Source: Gordionus sp. m RMFG-2023 (lineage: Eukaryota > Nematomorpha > Gordioida > Chordodea > Parachordodidae). From it: a stretch of 64,000 nucleotides of DNA. The translations under genes were made by a program, and so were the position numbers. The notes under the pieces were generated by a model, which was not told the DNA's origin, did no database searches, and saw only the letters and a program-made list of their open reading frames with translations. The DNA lies in NCBI RefSeq assembly GCF_954871325.1, contig NC_088775.1, forward strand, positions 915,473 through 979,472, given 5' to 3'. Shown piece after piece: positions 38,036-48,643 of the stretch (the first letter of the stretch is position 1; every line of letters begins with the position of its first letter).

Positions 38036-41000
38036 GAATGTAAAAAAATTGGCAGATTCTATTTCCCACGAGGATCGTAGTGTTTGCAGTAGTACTAAAA
38101 AAATTAATTTAAAAAAAAAACCAATTTCCCTTTCCAACCCATCCTTCAAAACCAGAGAAGACCTATCGTAATATATATATATACCTATATTGACAATTTT
38201 GGCGTCGGTGGAGCTTTTTTGATGGTAAGTGAAGTCGGTGGTAGGAATGCAATTGGTCCCCGAATCGTCGATGTCGCAATATTGCAGCAGTTTTTCGTAT
38301 ATGCTGGGGTTGCGGAAGGCTTTGTTATCGCAAATGACGTCATTGAAATCTTTCTCCATCGATTCCTCCGATTCGCTTTTATTTATTTTTTTGGCGCGGA
38401 GAAAAAAAAATTGTTTTAGCTTTTTATTTTACACCAAAAAAGGTGACAACGTAAGACATTTTTGGAAGGCCAGGGACATCTAGAAAAATAATTTCTTAAT
38501 CAAGATCTTACCTAATTGACAATCCCATCTTATTACGTTACTAATAATCGTATGGCATATTATTGTCTAATTCATTTTTTCCATTTTGCTAATACCAGGG
38601 GATTTTATATTAAAAATGATTGACTTAGTAGAGTTGTAAACGTCACTTCAAATAGAAAAGACGCGCTAACGCGTTCGTTTTACTCGCTATTCAAATAACG
38701 CGCGTTTCCCGGGAAAAACCCCCCCGGAATTTTTCTTTTCTTCATATTTATAAAATTTACTTAGGACCTAAACTCAATATTTTAGCCAGAAAAATGTCGG
38801 TCAGAACCTCGAGGCCTCGCTAATAGATGTATAATCCTTTGAGCTATCTTAGACCAAAATCTTCAGTCTTGCGCAATATTTCTAAATTAGCCGTCACCAG
38901 TTAAATGGATATACTCTCATATTTATAAAGGTATGGAACAAATTAGTATTTTAGGTTGAAAAAAAAAATAATATTTATGTATATAATTTATTTAATAAAG
39001 CTATAAAAAAATTTTTTAGGCCCTAATTCATTATTTAAAAGATCACTCATATATATATCCTCCATAAAAAAAAATGATTAAACAAGATAAAAATGCTGAT
39101 ATTCAAATTGGTACTGGGGGAAAAAATATCCCGGTAAAATAACCTTATTTCTATTATTTTCGTAAAAATTATTCGCTATTTATTTTAACGGTAAATCATA
39201 TGGTATAAACGAGTTTAATAATCTGAAATAATAATTATATGGGTTGACATGGAATATTGAAGGTAATCGCTTTTATAAAATTTGGAAGGCTTGGCACTCC
39301 ATCACGGTATTCGTCTCAAAGTTTCTAACCAAATCTGGGTAAACTCTGCGATTTTTTTTGGTGTCCAACTCCTCACTACACGTCATCGTTCAAGTTTGGC
39401 TTCATCTGTAGCCACTTCGCGTTTCAATTTTTTAATCGATACCCAGATTGATGGGTGTCTATATCCAACCAGATTGGAAAAACGATGATTCCGACCTTCG
39501 CATTAATTATTTGCGAGTTCTTCGTCGGATAGAGTGCTCTGATTAACGTTCCAAGTTTCTGGAGGAGTCTGGGATTGTGAATTGGTTTTTGTGACCTCGC
39601 TCGATACTCCAATGATATAATTTTTATCGATATAATCAAGAATATCTTTACCATTGCTCGGAGAAACCGATCTCAGGAACGTCATAGCATTGCCCATATC
39701 ACCTAATGGAACAAATGCTAAGCAGTCCATAAGGGTACAAAAGAAGTTTAAAACTTCTTCGGTTCTGTTATGGCTTTCCAGACCTAACTTCTAAATTTTT
39801 CTATGGGTACTTTTAACACAAATGGTAATCCTATGATTATGATGTGATCCCCTAATTGAAAAAAATAAGTAATTAAACATATTAATAATCATTAGCAAAC
39901 GAAATCTGTATATTTCGAATATTCTTTTGTAAGTATTTTGCGTTTTTTTTAAGTACACAATAAAATAGCGGGAATGTGTTAATTGAAACTCTAATGACAT
40001 AAATTCAAAATTTATATCCATATACCATGCTGTCATATTTGCTATTAAATTTAAGGGTTCATGAGTTGCAAACTGGGCCATAATCAAATAATAAAAATCC
40101 TTTTGAGTTCTGGGAACCATAATTTACTTTGAAAGAGTCTGCAATGATGGCAGTTAAAACTATGATTGGTATGATTGTTAATTATTTATTTTTTTCAATT
40201 AGGAGATCACATTGTGATTAGAGGATGCTTTTACCATTTGTGTCAAAGTACCCATAGAAAAATTCAGAAGCTAGGTCTGGAAAGCCAATACAGAACCGAT
40301 GAAACTCTAAACTTCTTTTGTGGCATGGATGGCTTAGCATTTGTTCCTTTATGTGATATGGGCAATGCTATGACGTTCCTGAGATCGGTTACTCCGAGCA
40401 ATGGTAAGGATATTCTTGATTATTTCGATAAAAATTATATCAATGGAGTATCAAGGGAGGTCACAAGAAGCAATTCTTAATACCAGACACATCAAATTGA
40501 GCCTCAGTGGAACGTGAATCAGAGCACTTTATCCAATAAATAACGAACAAATAATCAATGCGAAGGTTGGAATCATCGTTTTTCTAATCTGGTTGGGAAT
40601 AAACATCCATCAATCTGGGTACTCATTAAAAAAATGAAATGCGAGGTGGCTGTTGATGAAACCAAACTAGAAAGATGGCGCGCAGGTAGTTGGACATCGA
40701 AAACAAAATCACAGAGTTCTAACAACCAGATTCGGTTAAAGAAACTGCTAGGAATATTGTGGTGGGGTGCGAAGCCTTCCAGATTTTATAAGAGTGGTTT
40801 CCTCCTCCAATATTCTATGTCAACCCATATAATTATCAATCTAAATTATTAAATTGGTATTTTACATTAATCATGATTTTTACCATAAATATATCTTATT
40901 ACAAAATTTTGTCAAAGTTAGTTTTATTAATATTGTAATTAAGGATGGATATTGTATTTATTGCTATAGCAAATAATTTTTACGAAAATAAGAAATACGT

Positions 41001-42425
41001 GGGTTATTTTACTAAGGTATTAGATTCCCCCAGTTACCAATTTTGATCATCAGCATTTCATCTTGTTTAAGCATTTTTTTTATGGAGGGTATATTGAGTG
41101 TAATCTTTTAAATAATGAATTAGAGCCTAAATTTTTTTTTTAGCTTATTAATAAATTATATTTTATATAATATTTTTTTTTCTTCTAAAAATACTAATTT
41201 GTCCATTTATATAAATATTAGTATAATTACAATCCAAATAAAAATATACCCTATATTATTAGATCTTAAGTAAATTCTATAAATATGGAAGAAAGAAAAA
41301 TCCCGGGGATTTTTTCCTGGTTTTTTTTTCGGAACTCAAAATTTATATATAAATGCCAATGATTTGTAAAGTCAAAGGGTGAAGGCGAGAAGCAGGATAG
41401 GAAGAAAGGAAAATGGGAAAAACGCAAAAAACATGGACTCACCCAGAAGAATGATTGTTTTTTTGACTTTCGAAAATCTTCCGTTTCTCGTGGAGTATCC
41501 TGAATTTTTCTTGTAAAGCTTCCGAACATCTCCCTATAGGTTCCGGCAATAAAACATCCACGGGGGTGTCTAAATATGAAAAAAATAGCCTTATTCACCT
41601 ATGAATTGGATGTTTAATCATTGTAAATGGAAAAATTTAACAATTCAGACGTACCATAAGATTCAAGAAACAGTGCCCACTTTTCAAAATGGAGGAAAGT
41701 AAATAATATAATTTACCTTTCTCGGAAGAATCATGAATGTGAATCTGAAGAAAAAAAACCGGGGAAGCATTTAGAGAGGGTCAACCATTTTAAAAAATGT
41801 TTATTTTTATCGAATAAAATATTAAAATGGTCTAAAAACTATTTTTTATACTTTAGGCTATATGACCTAAATATATTTAATTTATAAACTTTTATAAAAA
41901 TTAATTGAAACACATTCAGAATCTTCCATTAAATTTTTCTTTTTTTTTCTTAATAAGTTGTGTAAATTCATAATTTCCCTTTATTTATATTAAAAAAAAT
42001 AACATGACATATAAATCTAAATAACATTTAAAAAATTAAGTAAACAATTTTAAAAAAAAGATAAAAATTAGGTTTTTTGTAAAAAAAAAAACTATGGGGT
42101 GGGAGGGGGGGTGGTTAAGGGCCTCATTGAGATCCGAGGAACTGAGATCCCCGAAATAGAGCGATTTGAGTTGATGGTAACATTTTAAAAGAGAATCCAT
42201 GATCACCATTAATTTGAGAAATTTTTTTAGATCTAAAATCTTAAAAAGAATGATAGCCTTGAGGGCCCAAGGACCCAACGATAGAAATATCTATTGGGAT
42301 AAAATGAAAATCAGAAAAGTCGTGTGAATAGAATTTGGCATTTATCTACAAATATAATATAAACATTGTTATAAGTAAATTGTATACCTTTATACTGGAA
42401 TTTGTACCATCCATAGTTTTAATAA
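33021..42425 (-). CDS. SAP30BP: SAP30-binding protein homologue (HCNGP family)
   Basis: Six minus-strand exons join in phase: 42388-42425 (ATG at 42412-42414), 41717-41744, 41443-41569, 38185-38375, 33253-33485 and 33021-33179, giving about 254 residues (human protein about 308). In order, LLPEPIGRCSEALQEKF matches the family's PPEPPGRCS region; FRNPSIYEKLLQYCDIDD then SGTN is the hallmark HCNGP block; WGRPSFYEELARVQKTEM matches WSEDSYYEALAKAQKIEM of the human protein; and the end SKKTKWDK matches KRKSKWDS. The family acts in the nucleus in transcriptional repression with SAP30 and in splicing of short introns. Donors are gtatac, gtaaat, gtgagt, gtatat and gtgatt. The acidic N-terminus expected of the family is missing from this model. 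The first exon also has a good acceptor (tttttacag) before 42425, so it may be internal with the true start upstream, possibly in the acidic exons at 43118-44246. Its introns hold a long-TIR element, a MITE and a MULE relic. Confidence 0.85.
33775..33866. repeat. Two-copy direct repeat of about 46 bp
   Basis: AAATATAATTATTGGAATAA followed by AGAGAAAAATTGAAATAGTA occurs twice side by side with one changed base near the start. Intronic in the SAP30BP model. Confidence 0.85.
33960..34290 (+). pseudogene. Coding-like relic of unknown origin
   Basis: A plus-strand reading here has protein-like composition over about 100 codons, for example LKQYKNPQDTSEIEKKL and ASRFPPKIRGPSENIFK, unlike the surrounding random frames. 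It is no longer a whole open frame. I do not recognise the family; it might be a retroposed gene piece or a transposon fragment. It lies in an intron of SAP30BP on the opposite strand. Confidence 0.35.
34531..35193. mobile_element. Long-TIR non-coding element
   Basis: The terminal inverted repeats are about 105 bp. The left begins TAATTAGGTATGGTGGTCGG and the right, reversed, TAATTAGGCATGATCGACGG. Both carry GAAGGTA[A/G]AAGCCTTCTT TTGGATC near their inner edge. No transposase is visible in the 450-base middle. The outermost TAATTA makes the target duplication ambiguous (TA or TTA). It lies in the largest intron of SAP30BP. Class uncertain. Confidence 0.8.
36117..36260. mobile_element. MITE fragment, GTTGTTAAACGG family
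   Basis: Clear left end AGTGTTGTTAAACGGTTAGA and part of the core (TTTTAGTCAGAAAAATATAG, ACCTGGAGATTTGGCAAATA). The right end is lost. Confidence 0.65.
36475..36781. mobile_element. MITE, CAATGACATATAAT family (copy 4)
   Basis: Same family as 23647 but in the opposite internal orientation: CCTAGACTGACGTGTACATC at the left, AAATGGCGGGCCCAGCTGAT toward the right. The flanks GTCCCAAT and GTTCCGAT agree at six of eight bases, consistent with an eroded 8-bp target duplication. Confidence 0.75.
37469..37570 (-). CDS. 33-residue open frame with AT-hook-like basic motif
   Basis: The minus strand reads MGKRKRGRPKLPWSYKVRAV and then a short lysine-rich tail (MKKYKLDKQDSNE) before TAA. The RGRP core is that of an AT-hook, and RGRPK-x-W is also a common C-terminal ending of LINE reverse transcriptases and of MULE/hAT proteins. 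It is too short to call. It could be a relic of a LINE tail or a chance frame, and no upstream domain is visible. Confidence 0.25.
   Translation of the reverse strand: MGKRKRGRPKLPWSYKVRAVMKKYKLDKQDSNE
37992..38034. repeat. GAAA microsatellite
   Basis: About ten GAAA units immediately downstream (in transcript sense) of the SAP30BP exon at 38185-38375. Confidence 0.9.
38760..38900. mobile_element. MITE fragment, GTTGTTAAACGG family
   Basis: Contains CTCAATATTTTAGCCAGAAA and later AATCTTCAGTCTTGCGCAAT, the latter being the family core on the opposite strand. Both ends are eroded, so it may be a rearranged or hybrid copy. Confidence 0.5.
39250..40120 (-). pseudogene. MULE transposase relic, left arm
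   Basis: Frames at 39791-40120, 39503-39730 and 39424-39654 hold pieces: VPRTQKDFYYLIMAQF, STHRKIQKLGLES and CLAFVPLGDMGNAMTFLRSV followed by a DYIDKNYI block. The LAFVP and DYxxxxYI spacing is that of the MULE transposase domain. Frame changes break it into at least three pieces, so it is inactive. Confidence 0.75.
40196..40790 (+). pseudogene. MULE transposase relic, right arm
   Basis: After a TTTCAATTAG acceptor-like site the frame reads VIRGCFYHLCQSTHRKIQKL, GLESQYRT, DGLAFVPLCDMGNAMTFLRS and DILDYFDKNYINGV. This fits the GC-x-FH-x6-RK, LAFVP and YF-x3-YI signature of MULE transposases. A TAA at 40478-40480 ends this frame. Later pieces NNQCEGWNHRFSNLVGNKHP and IWVLIKKMKCEVAVDETKLE match the C-terminal part of the domain. 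A broken copy of a cut-and-paste transposase. Confidence 0.82.
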
Positions 42426-43117
42426 CTGTAAAAATAAATTGACAAGAAATTCAAAAAAAGGGGGCACCTAGCCTTTGCATCTATTTTTCTTATTGCCCCC
42501 ATAATAAATATATATATCTAATAAGCTTAAATTAATCTATTTGGAGGCACCAATATTCTATATACCCCATTTTTGGGGGCGTCTAGAAAAATTCTATATA
42601 TCTCCAATTTTTGGGGGCATCTAGCCACTGCAATACTAATGCTTACCTAAATAGTCTGACCTGACCAATAAAATATTTGGTCAACCAATAAAATTGTCAT
42701 TGCAAATAATTACATCTTGGTATATAATTATTTTCCTAATATTTATTAATAATAATTAAGTTGCAAGCTCACATCCCATTTATCATAAATTTGTTACTAT
42801 AATATAAAACTAATTACTTTCAATCATTATTGTTGATCTAAATATAAATAGTTAAAGCCAGAATAATTCTAAACATTTTTTCTAAAAAGAAGTTTTAGTA
42901 TCTATCTGTTAATATTTTTGAACAATAAAAATTAATTTTAGGAATGCATTAAAGTTGCTGAAAATTTTTAAAAAGCATTCTGGTTCATAAAAAATTTAAG
43001 ATAGAAGTTCAAGCTTTGGCTAAAGAATAGAGTATAAGTAGCCTAAACCTAATAATATTAAGTGTTTCTTAAATCGAGTATCTTATTTCAGGAACAACTA
43101 TAAAATATTGCTTTTTT

Positions 43118-44246
43118 TTAAAAAAAACTTATAATATCCGGATTAGATTGAGAAATCTTTTTGAGTCCCAAGGCAAGAGCCCATGCTGGCCCATCTGGTT
43201 CCCAGAATATTTTATTGAGCTTTTCTGTTGAAAGATTGGGATCAAAGTCATTTCCTTCATCTGGATTTGAACCCATATTATCATCCTCTACATCCATTTC
43301 ATCATCATTACCATCAGCTTCTTGTATGAGGTCTTGTTGCCAGCTTTCCATCTTTATCATTTCGTCATCTATAGAAGAATAAAAAAACTTATGCAATAAT
43401 AAATTTTTTTACTATCACACTAAGGACTAGAAAAATATTCATTTTAACTGATGTGTAATTAGTTTTCAAAAATGTATTTTATAAGCACCCTCCCCCTCCC
43501 ACAAGTTACTTTGATAATGGTGCTAATCCAAAATTTAACTAAAAATTAAAACAGAAATATAATTAAATATTACCTTTAGATTGGGAAGAATGAATTGAAT
43601 CTACATGTGATTCATTATTTTCTTGTGGGTTCTCATTTTTGTAATCAGACCAGTTTCCAGAATTTGCTCTTGATTTTGGCTTTTCAGCTGATTGATCTAG
43701 TTCAAAAAAATCTGTTTCTTTATTCTTCACATCAATAGTTGGAATATGAGGTGCAACAATCAGTCCATCATTAGTAAGACTATCATTAGGGTCTAAAGTA
43801 GCATTAGTTGTATTAAGATCAGCACCGTAGGATAGTAAACTTTTGATAGCTGAGATGCCAGCTTGTGATTTTAGTGGTGAGGCTATATATTCTTCATCTA
43901 TATTAGATAATAAAAAAAATTATGATGTCATATTTTGTTAAACTTTATATTGTATGAATATATTCATACCTGATATTTCAAAATCATATTTTTCTTCTTC
44001 ACTTACGTTGTCTGACACATTTTCTTGGGGTGACTCTTGCAAGGAATCAATGGGTGATATATTACTAGCAGTTATTTCTATTTCTGTGTGTTCTGAGTAC
44101 GATTCATATGCTTGCTTAATTGGAGATATTTCTAAATTTGTTTCATTAATGGAAGATGAATCAATTAAATTTTCATCATCTTCTATCTCTGACGTGGATG
44201 AGTATTCATATGATATCAATTGAGCTGGCTTTTGATGATCACTCAT
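43118..44246 (-). CDS. Acidic protein, three exons, function unknown
   Basis: Exons 43970-44246, 43574-43897 and 43118-43368 join through phase-1 introns (donors gtatga, gtaata; acceptors ctaatatag, cttctatag) to 283 residues. Residues 1-92 are Ser/Glu-rich (SYEYSSTSEIEDDENLIDSS), the middle holds SPLKSQAGISAIKSLLSYGA, and the end has a strongly acidic stretch (DGNDDEMDVEDDNMGSNPDE) and LNKIFWEPDGPAWALALGLK. Composition suggests a nuclear or cytosolic regulatory protein. I do not recognise the family. It lies 0.7 kb upstream of, and on the same strand as, the SAP30BP exons, and SAP30BP proteins start with acidic S-Y/D-rich sequence. A weak donor (ATAA-GTTTTT near 43127) would splice in phase to the exon at 42425, so this could be the missing N-terminus. 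The stop at 43118 argues for a separate gene. Confidence 0.65.
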
Positions 44247-44249
44247 TAA

Positions 44250-45046
44250 TATTATCCTTATAGCTAATTAGTAGATGTGATTTCATTCAAAAAAAATGGT
44301 CATGAAAAGTATAAAAACTGATATTTCCAAATATTTCTTTAAATGATCTATATATTTATAAATTTTCGGTTATGTTCATTGCAATAAAATATAACCTCAC
44401 CTTTTGAAAATAATTTAAAATGGTAATTGATGACCAAATTAACTACCGCGAAAAATGAAAGATAATTACCTTAACTGTTCAGTAAAATTAAAGTTACATT
44501 AAATTAAAATATCAATGATCTATATTGACTAATATCTAAACTAAATATATAGAAATATTACTATAAGAATATATTCACAAGGCTTTAACAAATATAAATA
44601 TTTTAAATAACCCATGGTTAATTATCCTTTATGAAATTACCTTAAGTTATATAATATATTTTATAAACATGAGAATATAATATAGTGATCTAAAAAATAT
44701 ATATATCGTTTAATTAAAATTTTAACTCAGTAAATTTTTATTATGATTTTATCTATAAATAAGTTTATTAGGTCCATATCTAAGCTGGAAACTTCGGAAA
44801 ACTGCTTTCCACCTTATTTAGCCCATTAAAATCTTTTCCCAGAAAGAAACTTTTTCCTGTGAATTTATTTTTATTTCTTGTTAATTATAGACGAGATATA
44901 GTCTTTTTAAAAATAATTTTTTGCATATTTCTAACCCTCAGAAAACTGCCTCAACATAAACTAAACCCTTTAAAATATATTATTGAATTATTTTAATGGT
45001 GGCTTAAACATTTCAACAAGAACCATATTGAGCCCACAAATTTATC
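44250..45046. other. Upstream region of the acidic gene, AT-rich
   Basis: No further exon or element is readable. It lies between the start codon at 44246 and the piggyBac insertion at 45047, so it probably includes the promoter of the minus-strand gene; no specific motif is recognisable. Confidence 0.4.
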
Positions 45047-45050
45047 TTAA

Positions 45051-47434
45051 CCCTTTGGCGCCCGACATATTTCCCGTGAACAAAAAATTTTTTTTTCTAA
45101 AACTGAGTTAAATAAGACGTAAATAACACATTTTCAACGTTTTTTATTTTAAAAAGTGTATATATATAGAATTATAAAATGTTACCGATTGTCATCATTG
45201 GGATATTCATATGTAAAAAAATATACAATTTATTTTGAATGATAAGAAATAAAACAATTGCGATTTTTATTTAAACATAAAGATATTTTACATTTTAAAC
45301 ATTCAAATCTGGTATAACCATTTTTGCAATTCTTGCATCTTGGTCTGTGAGCCGCCGAGGGCCAATGCCCTATTTTATCGAATCTAATATCTAAGATTGG
45401 ATGAAAACTATTCAATTTCTTTCTCTTTTTTTCAATCTTCAAATTATGTTTACCTTCTTTTCCATAATTTTCCTTACCAACCATCATTATCCTTTAGTTA
45501 TCCGAGTTTTAAACGCTAAAAGAGATATATATTTATCATCTTTCTGTTTGATGTACACAGGAATCTAATAAATGAAAGAAAATTCGCATGTAAAAGCGCT
45601 TCCATTTTATGTCAATTCTGAATAGTTTAATTAACATATCATGGAGATCCACTCCTCCCATACCAGCATTATAATTTTGAATTATAGCCGGAATTTCGAC
45701 ATTAATAAAAGATTTTTCAGATACCGACCATCTTTTCGTTCGTGATGAGGGATTTATACCCATAAATAATGATATCGTGATAACCGATTTGTTATCAAAC
45801 CATTTGCAAATTATAATATTATTATTAGAATCCACTTTATAATCAAGGGACCCTCTTCCTTTTTTCTTTAAGATTTTATCATCAACCAGATGGCATCCTA
45901 ATAATCGATTAGATCTAATGGTCCCCGACATGATAAAGCCATTATCTTTGAGCGCAACTGCTAAATTATATGAAGGAAAAAAGTTATCCGTGTAAATTTT
46001 ATGATTTTTATGTGGGGGAACAGTTTCTAATAGTCGTATAACAATATCTCCGCTAATTCCCATCAAAGTTTTTTTTATATTTGTGCATTTTCCTAAATAT
46101 ATTTCGAAATCATATAGCATTTCAGATGATCCACATAAAGCGAAATTTTTAATTCCCCATTTATGCAGTTTTGTTGAGCTAATATATTGTTTAAATTCAC
46201 ATCGCCCTTTGAAGGGGACTATCATTTCATCAATTGATAATTTTTCCTCTAATTGAATCTTTCTCATGTACATTTTTAATGCACTAATAAATGGTCTTAG
46301 TTTGAAAAGTTTATCGTAATTAGGCTGGCCCCTAAGGATTATATTATTATTATCATTAATATGAAAGTATTTTCTCAATTCCAAGAATCCGTTTCTTGTC
46401 ATGCATTGAGAAATTTGAGGAATCACTGTCTCTATAGCCCAATATTGCCTTATTGATGGCAATTCAACAATGCCCGTATAAAGGTGAATTCCTAGAAATT
46501 TTTCAATTTCACTACTATTTGTATTTGTTGATTTGCCAGATAATTGAAAAGAATAAATATTCGTTTGCTCTACTAAATTGTTAATAATATCATCGTCTAT
46601 AAATTTTTTAAAATATTTGTAAGGCAAAATTTCCTTATCAGGTGGAGGCAAAAATTCTTGTTTAAATTCTGTATTATATTTATGAATCCTTATTTCGCCA
46701 TAGGGTTTTCCTATTACTTGGGATAATATCATTATCATTATCATAATTTTCCAGTTCCAACCCAATATCTGGTAAAATATCATAGGTCATATTTAGATCA
46801 ACTACTGTGGCATTTTCAAAGTCATCATCCTTCTCAATATCTACATCAGATATATCTCCCTCTAGTATAATACATGTTGAGGTCATCTAAAAATTATTTA
46901 TAAAATTTTTTAAAAAATATAAAATAAAATTTTCACTTTCTTAACATTTTGCAAATATTATAGTGGCTTGCTAAATGGAAAATAGCCTATATTCAATTCT
47001 TACTATATCATATTTTCAATATTCAATTTTAAAAAATTTATGGAAAAAATTACATAAGTAAATCCAAATGTTACCAATTTGGATTTTCTTTAAAAAATCA
47101 TATAAAAAATAGTTATTGTTAATTTTTTTTTACTAAATATGAAATACTAGTAATAATCTATCATAAAAATATTATTTACCTTTGATTTATATATATTTAT
47201 ACAGAATGGTAATCGATGTAAAAGTGTAAAAATTTTGGCGCCTAAAATACCTAACTTTGAATTTATATTCTGATATAATAAAATAATGATTTTAACAGGT
47301 TAATGATAAAATATGAAAGAATAAATATTGTTTTGTAAATTAATGTGTCTAAATAGCAACCATTCGTTTTTTAAATATAAAAATTAATAGATTAAAAATT
47401 TAGATGACAAATGAACTCGCTGGGCGCGAAAGGG
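45051..47434 (-). mobile_element. piggyBac transposon, nearly whole
   Basis: It is flanked on both sides by TTAA (45047-45050 and 47435-47438), the fixed piggyBac target. Ends are CCCTTTGGCGCCCGAC and, on the other strand, CCCTTTCGCGCCCAGC, a 14-bp inverted repeat with one mismatch. At 2384 bases it has the usual length for the class. The transposase is on the minus strand and keeps all catalytic residues but is split by frame changes. Confidence 0.95.
45230..46886 (-). pseudogene. piggyBac transposase, frame-disrupted
   Basis: Pieces in order: N-terminal acidic part 46680-46886 (MTSTCIILEGDISDVDIEKD), main catalytic part 45536-46783, and C-terminal cysteine-rich part 45230-45487. The DDD triad is visible: D in KLSIDEMIVPFKGRCEF, D in IYTDNFFPSYNLAVAL and D in AGMGGVDLHDMLIKLF, matching D268, D346 and D447 of the moth enzyme. 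The C-terminal part holds CKNCKNGYTRFECLKCKIS, the zinc-binding domain that recognises the element ends. A frame change near 46700-46740 separates the N-terminus, and about 40 residues are missing or shifted between 45536 and 45487. An intron there cannot be excluded. Otherwise the protein is of near normal length, suggesting a fairly recent insertion. Confidence 0.9.
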
Positions 47435-47438
47435 TTAA

Positions 47439-48385
47439 TAGCTTAAGACCTGATGGTATGACAACTAAACCTTGGGCCCTCGGAAAATCACTAATATTAG
47501 ACTACACATGCGTTTCTTCATTCTCCTCTAGAATAAATATCAATCCACTAACACCATCAGGAACAAAAAAAAGAGCGATCATAAAAATTTTAACAATTTT
47601 CTATTTATTCCAATAGTGACTTCCATAAACGGCAATTTTCGCCATTTACATAAAAATTTTAAAAAATCTAGATACATAAATCTTGAATTTTACAAACGAA
47701 GCTAAGTATTTTATATATATGCATCAAAAAATTGTGATAGAAATTTTTAGATATAATTATGGTTCCCTTTTGGGAACACAAATATGAAATTGTTTTTTTT
47801 TAAATTTTTTAATATTTTAATTTTAGTGTTTTAAATGCTAGGATAGAAATTTTTAATAAAATATTGTTTTATATATATTAAAAAAAATTTAATAAATATT
47901 ACCTTATTTACAACTAGCCCTTTTCCTTTATGGTTAGGAAATTATAAAAAATAAAATTTTATATTACATAATCTAAAATAACTCTTTTCTTCAAAATTAA
48001 AAAGAAAAGAAGTGTATGCATTAAATTATTTCCTACATTATTATTAATAATATTTATTTTAGATGAGTACTTTAAACGATAAATGTATTATTCAAATTAG
48101 AAGAATTATTACGATATTATTTAATATGACAGTCTATGTAAATGAGGATTAAAGGAAATATATATATTTGAAATTTTGTGAATATTATAATACTTTTCAA
48201 TTTTAGGAAAGAATTCTATTTTTTATTTTACCCTTAATCTTTTGCCTTTTAATTTTTATATCTTATTATTTTATAACTATGTTAGATCATGTAATAAAAT
48301 GATAGTAAAATTATTTATTCCTAGTTATATATATACGCTATTTATTGTAAAGATCATATCAAATATAATTACGAATGAGAATATT
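47439..48385. other. AT-rich spacer
   Basis: No gene, element end or repeat recognised. Frames such as 47404-47616 start inside the piggyBac end and look random. Confidence 0.5.
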
Positions 48386-48485
48386 TTATCTAAATCTATT
48401 GTATCATATAAACAAGATTCTATATAAAACTATAAATTAACAATAATTGACAGCTCATCACTTCTTCAACGTCATCACGACACTT
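48386..48485. repeat. Direct repeat, left copy
   Basis: AAATCTATTGTATCATATAA through CACTTCTTCAACGTCATCAC reappears at 53878-53990 with one 16-bp addition (CACGTATATGTATTTC). The two copies bracket the minisatellite and the hAT element, so they record a local tandem duplication of about 1.4 kb of pre-insertion sequence. Confidence 0.8.
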
Positions 48486-48643
48486 TCCCCCTTTACAAAC
48501 AATTTTTCCTTTTTCCATCTCATACTCACCCTCCAGCATCATACCATTCCAATGTACTCCAGCATCATACCATTCCATTCATTCGACCAAATCCCATCTG
48601 CCTCCCATTTGCCCATTACCATTCATCATCATCCCAATCCCAT

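Larger units (their letters stand above)
39213..40853. mobile_element. MULE-derived palindromic element
   Basis: Two arms of about 680 bases (39213-39890 and 40155-40853) are inverted copies of each other around a spacer of about 265 bases. Outer ends read AATTATATGGGTTGACATGG on both sides. Each arm encodes a piece of a MULE transposase pointing outward from the centre. No 9-11 bp target duplication was evident. It lies in the SAP30BP intron between exons 38375 and 41443, where a transcript would contain a very long hairpin. Confidence 0.85.

Noticed and set aside
42036-42278. 80-codon minus frame upstream of SAP30BP exons
   Set aside because: Looks partly coding (GDLSSSDLNEAL) but its phase and splice edges do not join the SAP30BP exons; left unassigned.
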